The position numbers were made by a program, and so were the translations under genes. Below, piece after piece: positions 47,300 to 55,667 of a stretch of DNA of 64,000 nucleotides. The first letter of the stretch is position 1. Each line of letters opens with the position of its first letter. The stretch lies in assembly GCA_963621995.1 (NCBI GenBank), contig CAVFFZ010000004.1:19241-83240 (forward strand). The letters run 5' to 3'. The notes below the pieces were generated by a model, which searched no databases, was not told the DNA's origin, and saw only the letters and a list, made by a program, of their open reading frames with translations. The stretch comes from UMGS1663 sp963621995 (GTDB lineage: Bacteria; Bacillota; Clostridia; TANB77; CAG-508).

Positions 47300-47310
47300 T
47301 GGTCGAGGCG
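47300..47310 (-). other. att site between E1 and E2 (tRNA-Pro 3'-end-like)
   Basis: TGGTCGAGGCG matches the tRNA-Pro 3' end (TGGTCGAGGTG, 63946-63956) with one change. It lies 238 bases after the repA start and 135 bases before the integrase stop, the same spacing as the other att copies. Confidence 0.7.
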
Positions 47311-47444
47311 AGGTACTCTCGACAATTGCTATTTTTCTTTATTTATCACGTAATTTAAAGTCTTGTATTTTTACTTTGAAACATTTCCTTGAAACTTTAG
47401 TAAAATCAATTCTAATAAAGGTTCAAGGCTTTTCTTTGGGGTTT

Positions 47445-48838
47445 TTAAGCATATTCATAATTGTAAGCTGAATCTACATAAAATATTTCTTTATCTATTA
47501 AATAATCTTCAACATTCTTATTTTCTGCCTTTTCAAATTCAACATCTACGTCAACATAGTATTTCATTGTGACAGTAATATCAGTATGCCCCAATATCTT
47601 CTTAAGAACTGCTGGAGCAATTTTAGCTTCTGCACATCTAGTTGCAAATGTTCCCCTTAACATGTGAGTATGAATATCAGTCTTTTTTACGACTTGTCCT
47701 TTTGTATTTTCTTCTTCGTAAATTCCAATATCCAAATCTAATGCAATTCTTTTTAAGCTACTATTTATAGAGTTTTCTACATACATTGTTCTATCTTCTT
47801 TACAAAATAATAAATGTTCTTTATTATCAATCTTGTTTTCTAAAGCACCTTGAATAATTTGATAGATTATATTATTCATATTCAAAATTCTTTGACCTGT
47901 ATTTGTTTTTGTAGTATTTCCTATAATTGCTTTGCCATTATTATCTTTTTTTGAGTTCTTCTAATATAGATTTTTCTGTTTTCTAAATCTATATCTTTAT
48001 CATAATCTAAAACTAAAGCTTCTCCTATTCTCATTCCTGTACTCAATAATAGTAACAAGATATATTTGTGTCGACATTCCTTATAACTTGCATTATTCAA
48101 ATAATCAACCAATTTCTTTTGTTCATCAACTGTTAGTGAAACTCTATGATGACTTTTATATTCACTTTTTGACTTTTCAACTCTATTATAGCCTTCCATA
48201 AAATTATCTGTTATGATATTTTCATATTTTGCTTGTCCAAATTCCATACATAATAACTCATAGTTTTGTTTTATAGTGCTTTTAGAATAATTTTTCAAAC
48301 TCTCTAAATATTTAACAACTTCATCTCTTGTAACTTTGGAAATAGGTTTATTGGTAAATTTCTCTTTAGCTAGTTTCTTTATTGTATCTGATTTTCTTTT
48401 GTGTGTTGCCTTAATTATCTTACCTAATTTATAATCTTCTTCAATTTTGCCTTTTACAAGATCAATTATTGTTTTATTACTTTTAGTAATTATTCTAAAT
48501 TCTTGATTTTCTTCCATTTCAATTTGAAATGACAATGCCTTATTAAATGCTTCTTTTTCATTCTTACCTACAAATGTTTTAGTTGTTCTTTTTCCTGTAA
48601 TTGTATCCCTTCCTGTTGTTACTATTGCTTTCGGTGTTATAGAAAAATAGAAAGAATCACATTCTACATTGTTATCAATCACTTTTCCATTTTCAAATTT
48701 TGTTATTTGTCTATATTTACATTTATCTTTCATTTTACAGTGATTACAAATCTCTTTGCTAGATAAACCTTTATCTTTTGAATTTCTGATTGTTTTTGTT
48801 AAATAAGTTCCTACAGTAATTCCTTTTACTTTATTCAT
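47445..48838 (-). pseudogene. Tyrosine integrase of E2, frameshifted at an A-run
   Basis: Tn916-type integrase. The first part (from ATG 48838) has an N-terminal cysteine cluster (CNHCKMKDKCKYR), arm-binding and core-binding domains and the first catalytic Arg in STGMRIGEALVLD, ending at QKKIIMAKQL. The second part has HMLRGTFATR, LGHTDITVTMKYY and the end. They join near 47953-47959, where CAAACAAAAG (seen intact in the E1 remnant) has become CAAAAAAAG. A -1 slip on A-AAA-AAG would restore reading. If this is not corrected, E2 cannot move without the E3 integrase. Confidence 0.85.
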
Positions 48839-49010
48839 TTTTCGCTTTCCTTTCTTGTTAAATTTAAGGAAAACTCTTGATATATTTTGATTTTTTGTGT
48901 ATAATTATTTTAATACTATAGCAAGAGTTTTCTTGTGATTCATATTAAAAATAATAGTTTGAAGGTTTAAATGTCGCATATTTAAATCTTCTTTTTTATC
49001 TCTTGTAATC

Positions 49011-49205
49011 TTATTCATTTACTTCACTTAAAACTCTACGTGTACTCACGTATTCATTAAATGAACTTACAGCAACTTTAAATGATTTTCCTACTTTGAT
49101 ACAAGGAAAATCAGAACGATGGAATAAGTCTAAACATGTTTTATTTCCTATTCCTAATATTCTTCTTACATCTGATGTAGTATAAAATTTAATTTCGTTT
49201 TCCAT
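49011..49205 (-). CDS. xis: Excisionase-like helix-turn-helix protein of E2
   Basis: About 64 residues from MENEIKFYTTSDVRRILGIG, a MerR-like HTH_17 fold with FPCIKVGKSFKVAVSSFNEY. It binds DNA near att and steers the integrase to excision. Start at 49205, because AAAGGAG precedes it. Upstream of the integrase on the same strand. Confidence 0.85.
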   Translation of the reverse strand: MENEIKFYTTSDVRRILGIGNKTCLDLFHRSDFPCIKVGKSFKVAVSSFNEYVSTRRVLSEVNE

Positions 49206-49573
49206 AAGTTTTTTCTCCTTTCGTACTTTATTTACGATGATATTTTCTTTGCCCCTCATCATCTGGGAATTATTAGATGGTAATTTACATTACTCCACTG
49301 GAATTTAACCACTCCGACTCTGTCCGAGTTGCACCCTATACGATGAGTTAAGGCTATGCAAGTGTCTCATTATGTTGTATCTAACAACTGAAATATTCAA
49401 TTTTCAATGTCCTATCTAAAGAATTTAGGGAAATTCTATTGACTTTTCAAAGTAATTATTGTAATCTATATATATCAACAAGTAATTACTTGGCTTTATC
49501 AAAGTATAACGTAAGCTTTATAATTTGTCAAGCGATTACAATAAAATTTTTAAATATTTTTTAGGAGTGGAAA
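49206..49573. promoter_or_regulatory. Divergent control region of E2 with perfect palindrome
   Basis: Between xis (minus) and the zinc-motif gene (plus). The palindrome CAAGTAATTACTTG at 49479-49492 is a likely operator. E3 has a different inverted repeat at the same place (AATATAGT...ACTATATT, 57353-57371). Confidence 0.55.
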
Positions 49574-50431
49574 ATGAAAGCTAATTTTTATATAGAAAAT
49601 CAACGTTTTTGTCTTGCATTTGACAGATATGTAATTGAAGAAATAAACGGAAAAAGATATGTTTTACCAGAAAAAGGAGCTAAAAGTCATGCTTCAACAT
49701 TTTCTGATTGGATAGATAGATATTTAATAGATATTTTAAATATTGGGAAAAAAGTATATTACAAAGAGAAAATTGAAGACATAGAAATTTTAGACTATGT
49801 GCGAAACTATGGTTTATTTGGATTTATGGCTGATTTCCCAGTTAATAGATATTATGTTTTAGATGATATTGTAGCTTTAAGAGATTATAATTTAATAGAA
49901 TATGAAGATCATATAACAAATATGAATTTAGAAGAATACCTAAATTTCTTTATGCCAAAACTAAACGATAATCAAATTAAAGAACTTATTGAAAAATGTA
50001 GAAATGATATATCTCCTAGAATTATGGAAAAATATCTTACACCAGAACTAAATGAATTTTTAATTTTTTCTAAAAACTATGGAGAACCTGTTGATATGAT
50101 TTTGCAATATGCAAAAATTCTATATGAACATCTTGTTCACTTTGTAGAAGAACGTCACTTAATGAATTACTCTCCACTTATAGCAATAAATAATCTTTAT
50201 ATTAATATAGATAGCTTACACAATAATGAAATAGGTTTAGTTTATGGTTATTTAAAACAAGCAATAGATTTGAATTTCTTAGTGAATTTATCACAAGATA
50301 CTATTATGCTTAAGATTTGTAAATTCTGTCATAAAGCTTTTATACCAAAAAACTCAAAGGCAGAATATGATACACCACAGTGCAAGAATAAGGCAAATGT
50401 GTATAACTTTAGAAAAAGAGCTCAAGAATAA
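49574..50431 (+). CDS. E2 protein with C-terminal zinc-finger-like CxxC...C motif
   Basis: 285 residues. The final 45 residues read ICKFCHKAFIPKNSKAEYD then a QCKNKANVYNFRKR end, like the CGNR or DUF6076-type zinc finger; the body is helical with no known motif. Its counterpart in E3 (57497-58600) has the same position, divergent from xis, and the same finger (QYCNRYFIPKIRQDEIYC). Being conserved beside two integration modules, it may regulate the element or serve as an exclusion factor. Confidence 0.6.
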   Translation: MKANFYIENQRFCLAFDRYVIEEINGKRYVLPEKGAKSHASTFSDWIDRYLIDILNIGKKVYYKEKIEDIEILDYVRNYGLFGFMADFPVNRYYVLDDIVALRDYNLIEYEDHITNMNLEEYLNFFMPKLNDNQIKELIEKCRNDISPRIMEKYLTPELNEFLIFSKNYGEPVDMILQYAKILYEHLVHFVEERHLMNYSPLIAINNLYINIDSLHNNEIGLVYGYLKQAIDLNFLVNLSQDTIMLKICKFCHKAFIPKNSKAEYDTPQCKNKANVYNFRKRAQE

Positions 50432-50505
50432 TGAGTGAATAATATATTTTTAATTGTTATATTAACAAAGAATTACTTAAATAGATTATTAAAAGGAGAA
50501 TTTTG

Positions 50506-51091
50506 ATGAAAAGTAGTAAAGAAAAATATTATAATATTACAAAAAATGCAAAGCCACATTTAAATGTACTTAATTTTATAAATCTTAATGTGTCACCGGG
50601 AAAAGCTGTCGACTTAGGATGTGGTGCAGGAAGAGACACTATAGAGTTACTAAAAAATAATTGGAATGTTTTATCCATAGATAAAGAAGATACAGAATCT
50701 ATTATAAGAGAACAGCTTAACCAAAAAGAATCAGAGAATTTTAAGTTTAAAAAATGTTTTTTTGGTGAAATGAATTTGCCTAAAGTAAATTTAATTGTTG
50801 CAAATTTTAGCCTACCTTTTTCAAAAAAAGAGTTTTTTAGTGATATATGGAAAAATATAACTAATTCTCTTTCAGATGAACGGGTATTTTGTTGGAAATT
50901 TTTTTGGAAAAAAAGATACATGGGCAGAAACAAAAGAAAATCTAATATTTTTAACAGAACAAGAAGTCAAAGCTCTTTTTAGTGATTTTGAATTAATTCA
51001 ATTCAATGAAATAGAAAAAGATGCAATAATAGCTTCTGGTGAAAAAAAACATTGGCACATATATGATGTTATTGCACAGAAAAAAATCTAA
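50506..51091 (+). CDS. Class I SAM methyltransferase, read with a +1 shift at CGG
   Basis: SAM-dependent methyltransferase similar to TehB-like enzymes. The SAM-binding motif is AVDLGCGAGRDTIELL, then VNLIVANFSLPF. The first frame ends after LSDERVFCWKFF; the other continues GYFVGNFFGKKDTWAETKE and FSDFELIQFNEIEKDAI to the end. They meet at CGG 50881-50883. Skipping the C gives LSDEGYFVGNFFG, as expected for the family. Start ATG at 50506 with AAAAGGAGAA. Substrate unknown; it may be a tailoring or detoxifying enzyme for E2. Confidence 0.78.
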
Positions 51092-51108
51092 TATTTTTAA
51101 GGAAAATA

Positions 51109-51137
51109 TTGACAAATTAGAATAAATAGCATATAAT
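51109..51137 (+). promoter_or_regulatory. Promoter of the RiPP gene
   Basis: TTGACA (51109-51114), 17-base spacer, TATAAT (51132-51137); a consensus-strength sigma-A promoter. Confidence 0.85.
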
Positions 51138-51142
51138 TGTTA

Positions 51143-51203
51143 ACATAAAAGTTGTTGAATTAATATCGGATAGCTAATATCTGATGACGACTTTTATGTT
51201 TTT
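51143..51203 (+). promoter_or_regulatory. Attenuator-like hairpin in the RiPP leader
   Basis: ACATAAAAGTTGTT (from 51143) pairs with GACGACTTTTATGT (51186-51199) over 14 positions including two G-T pairs, with an inner GATA/TATC hairpin, then five T. It begins almost at the transcription start, before the ribosome binding site, so it would end transcription unless opened. The E1 cargo gene has an equivalent leader. Confidence 0.6.
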
Positions 51204-51240
51204 AGTAACTGTAGGAATATGCTAGAAAGGAGGTTTCCCA

Positions 51241-51435
51241 ATGAAAACTACAAAAAAAACTGGCATCGCGAAAACTAACTTTTGGACGAATGGAAGTAGT
51301 TATGCTTCTAGACGTTCAGCTCAGAGCTTTTTGAATCCACAGCCGAAAACAAAAGTCACAGCAAATAGTGAATGTGAAAGTGGTTGCAATAACTCTTGTG
51401 GCACAGCTTGTGCTTCTGGATGCACCGATTTCTAA
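51241..51435 (+). CDS. Cysteine-rich ribosomal peptide precursor (RiPP)
   Basis: 64 residues. The N-terminal leader reads KTNFWTNGSSYASRRSAQSF, and the C-terminal core has five cysteines in an exact CxxxCxxxCxxxCxxxC ladder (SECESGCNNSCGTACASGC). Ladders with a four-residue step are typical of radical SAM-modified thioether peptides (ranthipeptide or sactipeptide classes, including ACGX-type and CLI_3235-type precursors, which I cannot tell apart here). AAAGGAGG site. A hairpin separates it from the maturase gene, as is usual where more precursor than enzyme is made. Confidence 0.82.
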   Translation: MKTTKKTGIAKTNFWTNGSSYASRRSAQSFLNPQPKTKVTANSECESGCNNSCGTACASGCTDF

Positions 51436-51456
51436 TTTACATTTGCAAAACACAAA

Positions 51457-51486
51457 GGAGGAATATTAATTTATTAGTATTCCTCC
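51457..51486 (+). terminator. Partial terminator between precursor and maturase
   Basis: GGAGGAATA / TATTCCTCC stem with a moderately T-rich tail; likely to limit read-through into the radical SAM gene. Confidence 0.6.
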
Positions 51487-51514
51487 ACCTTTATTTTATA
51501 GGAGGTTTAAACTT

Positions 51515-52531
51515 ATGACAAAAAATTATTTTGCTATGCAATGGCATATTACCGATAAATGTGATCAACGGTGTAAACATTGCTACATTTTTGCAGGCGA
51601 AGACAAATTATATTCACCAGAGTTTGATTTGCCAATTCTAAAAGAAATCTTTTTTGATTTTTTGGCTACGTGCAAAAAAATGGACAAAAGACCGAGTATT
51701 TCTGTGACTGGTGGAGACCCTTTGTTGCATAAAGATGTATGGAGTTTACTAGCTCTTTTTAAAGAGTATAATGTTCCTTTTGCAATTTTAGGTAATCCTT
51801 TCCACTTAAATGAGAATGTAGCAAAACAGCTAAAGGAATTAGGTTGTACTACTTATCAGATGTCTTTAGATGGTCTTAAAGAGACACATGATTTTATTAG
51901 AAAACCTGGTTCATTTGATGCAACTTTAAATAAAATTCATGTTTTAAATGAAGTTGGAATTAAGTCAGCTATTGCTACAACTGTTTCAAAAACCAATATT
52001 GATGAAATACCTCAGCTTGTAAAAGTTGCAGTAGATTATCAAGCAAAATCTTTTGGATTTTCAAGATACTGCCCAAATGAAAAAGATAGAGATAACCTTG
52101 TATCTCCTTCTGAATACAAAGCCTTCTTGGAAAAGATGTGGGAACAGTTTATTATCCTTCAAAATAAAGGAACAGCCTTTATATTAAAAGACCATTTATG
52201 GAAACTGTTTCTGTATGAAAAAGGATTGTTCAAAATTGAAGATGATTCTGAACTTATTATGGATGGATGCCATTGCGGCATTTCTCATATTACAGTTTTA
52301 GCAAACGGAACTGTTTATGCATGTAGAAGGTGTGAAAGCCCTATCGGTAAAGTTCCAGAAGAATCTTTGTATGATATCTTCTTTGGAGATAAAATGGAAT
52401 CATATCGCAATTTTGAGGGCTTTGAAGCTTGTTCTAAATGCGAATTATTACGATTTTGCAGAGGTTGTCCTTCGGTAGCTAAATGTGCAACTGGAAATTT
52501 TTATGCAAAAGATCCTCAGTGTTGGAAATAA
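51515..52531 (+). CDS. Radical SAM/SPASM peptide maturase
   Basis: Forms thioether cross-links in the cysteine-rich peptide encoded just upstream. The radical SAM cluster is CDQRCKHCY (first Cys at residue 16), followed by SVTGGDPLLHKDVWS. The SPASM region near the end has CHCGISHITVLANGTVYACRR-type cysteines, then CSKCELLRFCRGCPSVAKC, for auxiliary clusters. 338 residues. One in-frame CGG (51569) is the conserved Arg between cluster cysteines, so this gene reads CGG as Arg. Its base use is richer in GC than its neighbours, which fits recent arrival. No dedicated transporter or protease is nearby. Confidence 0.88.
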   Translation: MTKNYFAMQWHITDKCDQRCKHCYIFAGEDKLYSPEFDLPILKEIFFDFLATCKKMDKRPSISVTGGDPLLHKDVWSLLALFKEYNVPFAILGNPFHLNENVAKQLKELGCTTYQMSLDGLKETHDFIRKPGSFDATLNKIHVLNEVGIKSAIATTVSKTNIDEIPQLVKVAVDYQAKSFGFSRYCPNEKDRDNLVSPSEYKAFLEKMWEQFIILQNKGTAFILKDHLWKLFLYEKGLFKIEDDSELIMDGCHCGISHITVLANGTVYACRRCESPIGKVPEESLYDIFFGDKMESYRNFEGFEACSKCELLRFCRGCPSVAKCATGNFYAKDPQCWK

Positions 52532-52550
52532 AACAAAATAATTTTGAATA

Positions 52551-52586
52551 AAGGTCGATAGCACAAAACTGTACTATCGACTTTTT
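52551..52586. terminator. Terminator after the maturase gene
   Basis: GTCGATAG / CTATCGAC stem with A- and T-runs, serving the convergent genes. Confidence 0.8.
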
Positions 52587-52591
52587 CTATC

Positions 52592-52924
52592 TTATATAAT
52601 TCCTATTCTTTTAAAATAATAATAAGCATCCATTCCACCTTTGAAATATAATTCTTCGTCAGTCATAATTTGCATTTTTTCTTGTAGCTCTATTGCGTTA
52701 TAAAGTAAACCACATTCAATAGGTGTCAATCCTGTTTCTACTTTATCTCCAAATAAAATATTTTGTAACTTTTCATTACTGTCTAAAATCTTTGTATATT
52801 CTTTTTGCAAATTTTTAAACTCACTATTATTTTTTTGTAAGTATATTCTTACTCCATCTAAATGTTCCATAAATTCATCTTTACAATCTTCGTAAAAAGT
52901 GGTAAATCTTTTTATATTTTCCAT
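52592..52924 (-). CDS. Small helical protein downstream of the E2 relaxase
   Basis: 110 residues, charged and helical (YEDCKDEFMEHLDGVRIYLQ), ending in a tyrosine-rich YYYFKRIGII. It starts 15 bases after the relaxase stop and probably shares its mRNA; E3 has no equivalent. No family recognised; it may be a mobilisation accessory. Confidence 0.6.
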   Translation of the reverse strand: MENIKRFTTFYEDCKDEFMEHLDGVRIYLQKNNSEFKNLQKEYTKILDSNEKLQNILFGDKVETGLTPIECGLLYNAIELQEKMQIMTDEELYFKGGMDAYYYFKRIGII

Positions 52925-52939
52925 ATTATCAAATCCTTT

Positions 52940-54164
52940 CTAATATTCAATATCAAAATCGTTATTTTTCTTCTTAAATTCGTTTCTATCAAGTTGTTTT
53001 TCAAAATTAAAGTCAGTATATGTTTCTCTCTCAAAATCTCGTACAAGCTCATCCTCAGATGGATATGAAAATTTATGACAAAGCCATTTGATAAATTTTT
53101 TTAAAGTTGTTTTAAACTTATCTATTATCTTATTTAATTGCTTATTTTCTTGCTTTAATTTATGAATTTCTTTTTTATATTCATGTTCCATATTATAGGC
53201 TTTACTTTCAAATTTCAATTCTAGTTCTTTTTCCTTATGTTCCAATTCTTCTTTCAATAAACTATTAGAGAGCCTTAAATTTACGTTTTTCTCTGTCATA
53301 TTTATATAATCTTCTTTGAAATTTTCTGCAAAATCTACAGTATTTACTTGTTTTGACAGTTCTTTATTTAAAGTTAAATTTTCTTTGTGAAGTTTTAAAA
53401 TTAATTCATCTTTTGGCTTTATAATTTTTTCAAATATCTTTTCATCTCTATTAAGCATTACTTTTTTTATATCGCTTATCTGGGGAGTTTCTGGCAATTC
53501 TAAAGTTATATTTTCCAATACCTTTTTAGTATTTTCAAAATTAGTTATTTGCTTGTAATTTTGTATGGTTTCGTTTTTTCTTTTGGTTTCTTCAGCAGGT
53601 AATCCTCTTTGCAAGTCAAAACCTTTGCTTGTTATATATTCATAAAAAGCATTTTGCAAATTTCTATAACTATTTCTGCCTTTCCAAAAATCTCTACAAC
53701 ATACTTTATCAATTTCTTTTCCATCTTTATCTTTTGTATGAATTACTGGAATATAAATCAAATGCATATGTGGTGTAGTTTCATCAAAATGCACTACTGC
53801 TGAAATTATATTTTTTTCTCCAAGATTTTTGTAATTACAAATAAACTTGTAGCTTTCTTCAAAATATCTTTTAGTTTCTTCCAGTCCTATTGTATCAAAA
53901 AATTCTTTATCTGATGTAAATACCATTTCACACATTATTATGCTATTACTTCTAATTTGACCTTGCAAAGCATATTTTTCCCTTAGTCTATCAAATTCTT
54001 TTGTGTAACTTAATTCATTTTTCTTAAAGTAATAATTCAAGTGCGATTTACTAATATCTATTTCCTTATTTGAATGACTTTTTGCTTTTCTATCATTATG
54101 AACACATATTCCGATTAGCTTGGCTCCTCGTTAATTTCTCATTTCTTACTATAGCATAACTCAT
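52940..54164 (-). CDS. MOBV (Mob/Pre) relaxase of E2, read with a +1 shift at CGG
   Basis: Nicks oriT to start transfer. Starting at 54164, MSYAIVRNEKLTRSQAN is followed by CGG (54111-54113) and a quick stop. Dropping the C continues GICVHNDRKAKSHSNKE and then the ORF that carries the catalytic AVVHFDETTPHMHLIYIP histidine motif and a long C-terminal coiled coil. The E3 relaxase reads SQ/AQA-x-G at this place without a shift, confirming the restored Gly. Without the shift, translation could begin at 54040 but would lose the conserved N-terminus. Confidence 0.8.
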
Positions 54165-54189
54165 TGCTCCGAAGTCCTTTCTTGCTCGA

Positions 54190-54360
54190 AACAAATTTAT
54201 TTGTCTAACACACTAGACAAGTTTTTCAAACTTATCCGTGTGCTCTGCGAGGCTTTCCTAAAAATGCTTTAACATTTTTAGGCTATAAATTATAATGAAC
54301 TTATCATTATAATTTATAGTGAAATTGCCCATATAAAGTAGAGCTGGCAATTTCATATCA
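54190..54360 (-). other. oriT and four-hairpin region of E2
   Basis: On the minus strand, TTGTCTA/TAGACAA arms (54201-54207, 54214-54220) enclose TAGTGTGTTA, the nick sequence of MOBV origins such as pMV158 (GTGTG/TT). Then three stems follow: CCTAAAAATG/CATTTTTAGG, the 16-base CTATAAATTATAATGA and its complement, and GAAATTGCC/GGCAATTTC. The same set with other bases occurs in E3. The later hairpins may be a single-strand origin. Confidence 0.78.
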
Positions 54361-54369
54361 TAGCTATGC

Positions 54370-55275
54370 TTACGTAGTTACAGCTTCGTTATTATAAGCA
54401 AAGTTAGTATAGAGAAAATCAAGTGAGCCATCTTCATAGTTCCTTCCTTTATAAGAAACTTTATTTTCTTCTTTCTTTGAGATAGAAATATTTGTATTCC
54501 CTAAATTGTTATATAAGCAAATCATTAAATAACTTTTAGAATTTTGTATATTAGGTATATTCTTCAATATATCTAATAACTGTATTAAATTTTCTTTTAC
54601 TATAAGCTTTAACTTATCTAATATTTTATAGTGATTAATTGTTATATTCCCAACTTTTAAAGTATCTTTATAATATAAACTATCAATAACATCTTCTAAA
54701 ATAGTTTTTTCTTCTTGTGAAAAGTCCTCTAGTTTGCATTTATCTTTTATTTCTTTTAAATAAAACTCATCATCACTATTAGGATTGATAGAATCAGTAT
54801 TGATTATATTAGTTTTGATATTATTAGTATTGATTCCTCGTAAATTCTTCGATTCTAAATTCGTAATATTTTCGTTTCCAGAATCGTAATTTTTACGAAT
54901 CAAGAAACGTAGATTTTCCGTTTCTTCATGTTGTATTTTCCCAACATATATTAAATTAGGCTTTCCTAATCCTTGTCTTTTCTCTTGAACAAGTCCTACA
55001 TCATTTAATTGTTTAAATGCTTTTGTAGCAGTCTTATCAGATAAATTTAATTTTTCTTGTACTTCTTCTCTTGTAAAAATTAAATATATATTTCTTTCAT
55101 CATCTATCCAATGATTTTTTTGAGATAGAGATAATCTATCTAGTAAAAAAGCATATAATATTTTACTATCAGAATTTAGTTTATCTTTATATAAAGAACT
55201 TACAAACAGTTCTTGTGGTATTTTATAATATGAATTTTCTAAATATTCATTATCTTTATAAGGTTTAAATTCCAT
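54370..55275 (-). CDS. repA: RepA_N replication initiator of E2
   Basis: 301 residues. The RepA_N winged-helix domain has YYKIPQELFVSSLYKDKLN, AFLLDRLSLSQKNHW, FTREEVQEKLNLSDKTATKA and EKRQGLGKPNLIYVGK. A C-terminal helical domain resembles that of the E3 copy. Such proteins start plasmid replication; in an integrated element they would copy the excised circle. ATG at 55275 with AGGAGAAC nearby. Confidence 0.9.
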   Translation of the reverse strand: MEFKPYKDNEYLENSYYKIPQELFVSSLYKDKLNSDSKILYAFLLDRLSLSQKNHWIDDERNIYLIFTREEVQEKLNLSDKTATKAFKQLNDVGLVQEKRQGLGKPNLIYVGKIQHEETENLRFLIRKNYDSGNENITNLESKNLRGINTNNIKTNIINTDSINPNSDDEFYLKEIKDKCKLEDFSQEEKTILEDVIDSLYYKDTLKVGNITINHYKILDKLKLIVKENLIQLLDILKNIPNIQNSKSYLMICLYNNLGNTNISISKKEENKVSYKGRNYEDGSLDFLYTNFAYNNEAVTT

Positions 55276-55521
55276 AAAAAAAGTTCTCCTTTCTGTTTAT
55301 TCGAAGAACTTTAAAATTACTTGATATTTTTTTCTTGAAACATTCTTGAAACATTGTAAATATTTTCTTGAAACTTTTTCTTGAAGAAAATATGCACATT
55401 TTATAGAATTTTTCCGAACTCAAAAAAATTATGCTATTCTTCATTTTTATTGAAAAATAGCATAATTTATAACTTTTGAATTTTTATAAATTCTCTTAAA
55501 TTCCCTTGAAAAAGGGCAAAA
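55276..55521. promoter_or_regulatory. E2 repA upstream region: iteron-like repeats and hairpin
   Basis: Four TTCTTGAA(A/G) direct repeats (55332, 55343, 55365, 55378) and a thirteen-base AAATTATGCTATT/AATAGCATAATTT hairpin (55426-55468). E1 and E3 show the same arrangement with their own repeat words. Confidence 0.65.
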
Positions 55522-55534
55522 TATGGTCGAGGTG
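55522..55534 (-). other. att site between E2 and E3 (tRNA-Pro 3' end copy)
   Basis: TATGGTCGAGGTG, identical to 63944-63956 at the 3' end of tRNA-Pro. It is followed by a GGTAG/CTACC inverted repeat, probably a core-type integrase site. Confidence 0.8.
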
Positions 55535-55667
55535 GTAGCTTTTTCAAACTACCCCAAACCTTTTATTTATCAATGTTTTATGATACTTTTGGTATTTTAA
55601 AACATTTTTTTAAAACCCTTATTTTAGTATTAATCTAAAATTCAAATGTTTAATTTTAAATGTTCTT

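Larger units (their letters stand above)
45740..47300. mobile_element. E1, degraded integrative element remnant
   Basis: It keeps an integrase scrap, a cargo gene (DUF2798) with its leader, and a broken RepA_N gene followed by the same iteron-hairpin-att order as E2 and E3. It has no relaxase and its left att is lost. Confidence 0.75.
47301..55522. mobile_element. E2, integrative mobilizable element with RiPP cargo
   Basis: About 8.2 kb between tRNA-Pro-like att sites. Order: integrase (frameshifted), excisionase, zinc-motif protein, methyltransferase (CGG shift), cysteine-rich peptide and its radical SAM maturase, small protein, MOBV relaxase (CGG shift), oriT, RepA_N. The closely matching order in E3 shows it is one element family. 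Confidence 0.85.

Noticed and set aside
47445..48838. E2 integrase break counted as a CGG site
   Set aside because: The break is at a seven-A run created from CAAACAAAAG; no CGG is involved.
49300..49360. Possible tRNA-like or att sequence with repeated TCCGA
   Set aside because: No cloverleaf can be drawn and no match to the tRNA-Pro end was found.
55530..55560. att2 region as just a terminator of integrase or repA
   Set aside because: A GGTAG/CTACC hairpin is there, but the 13-base identity with the tRNA-Pro 3' end and the constant spacing to repA in all three elements fit an attachment site better.
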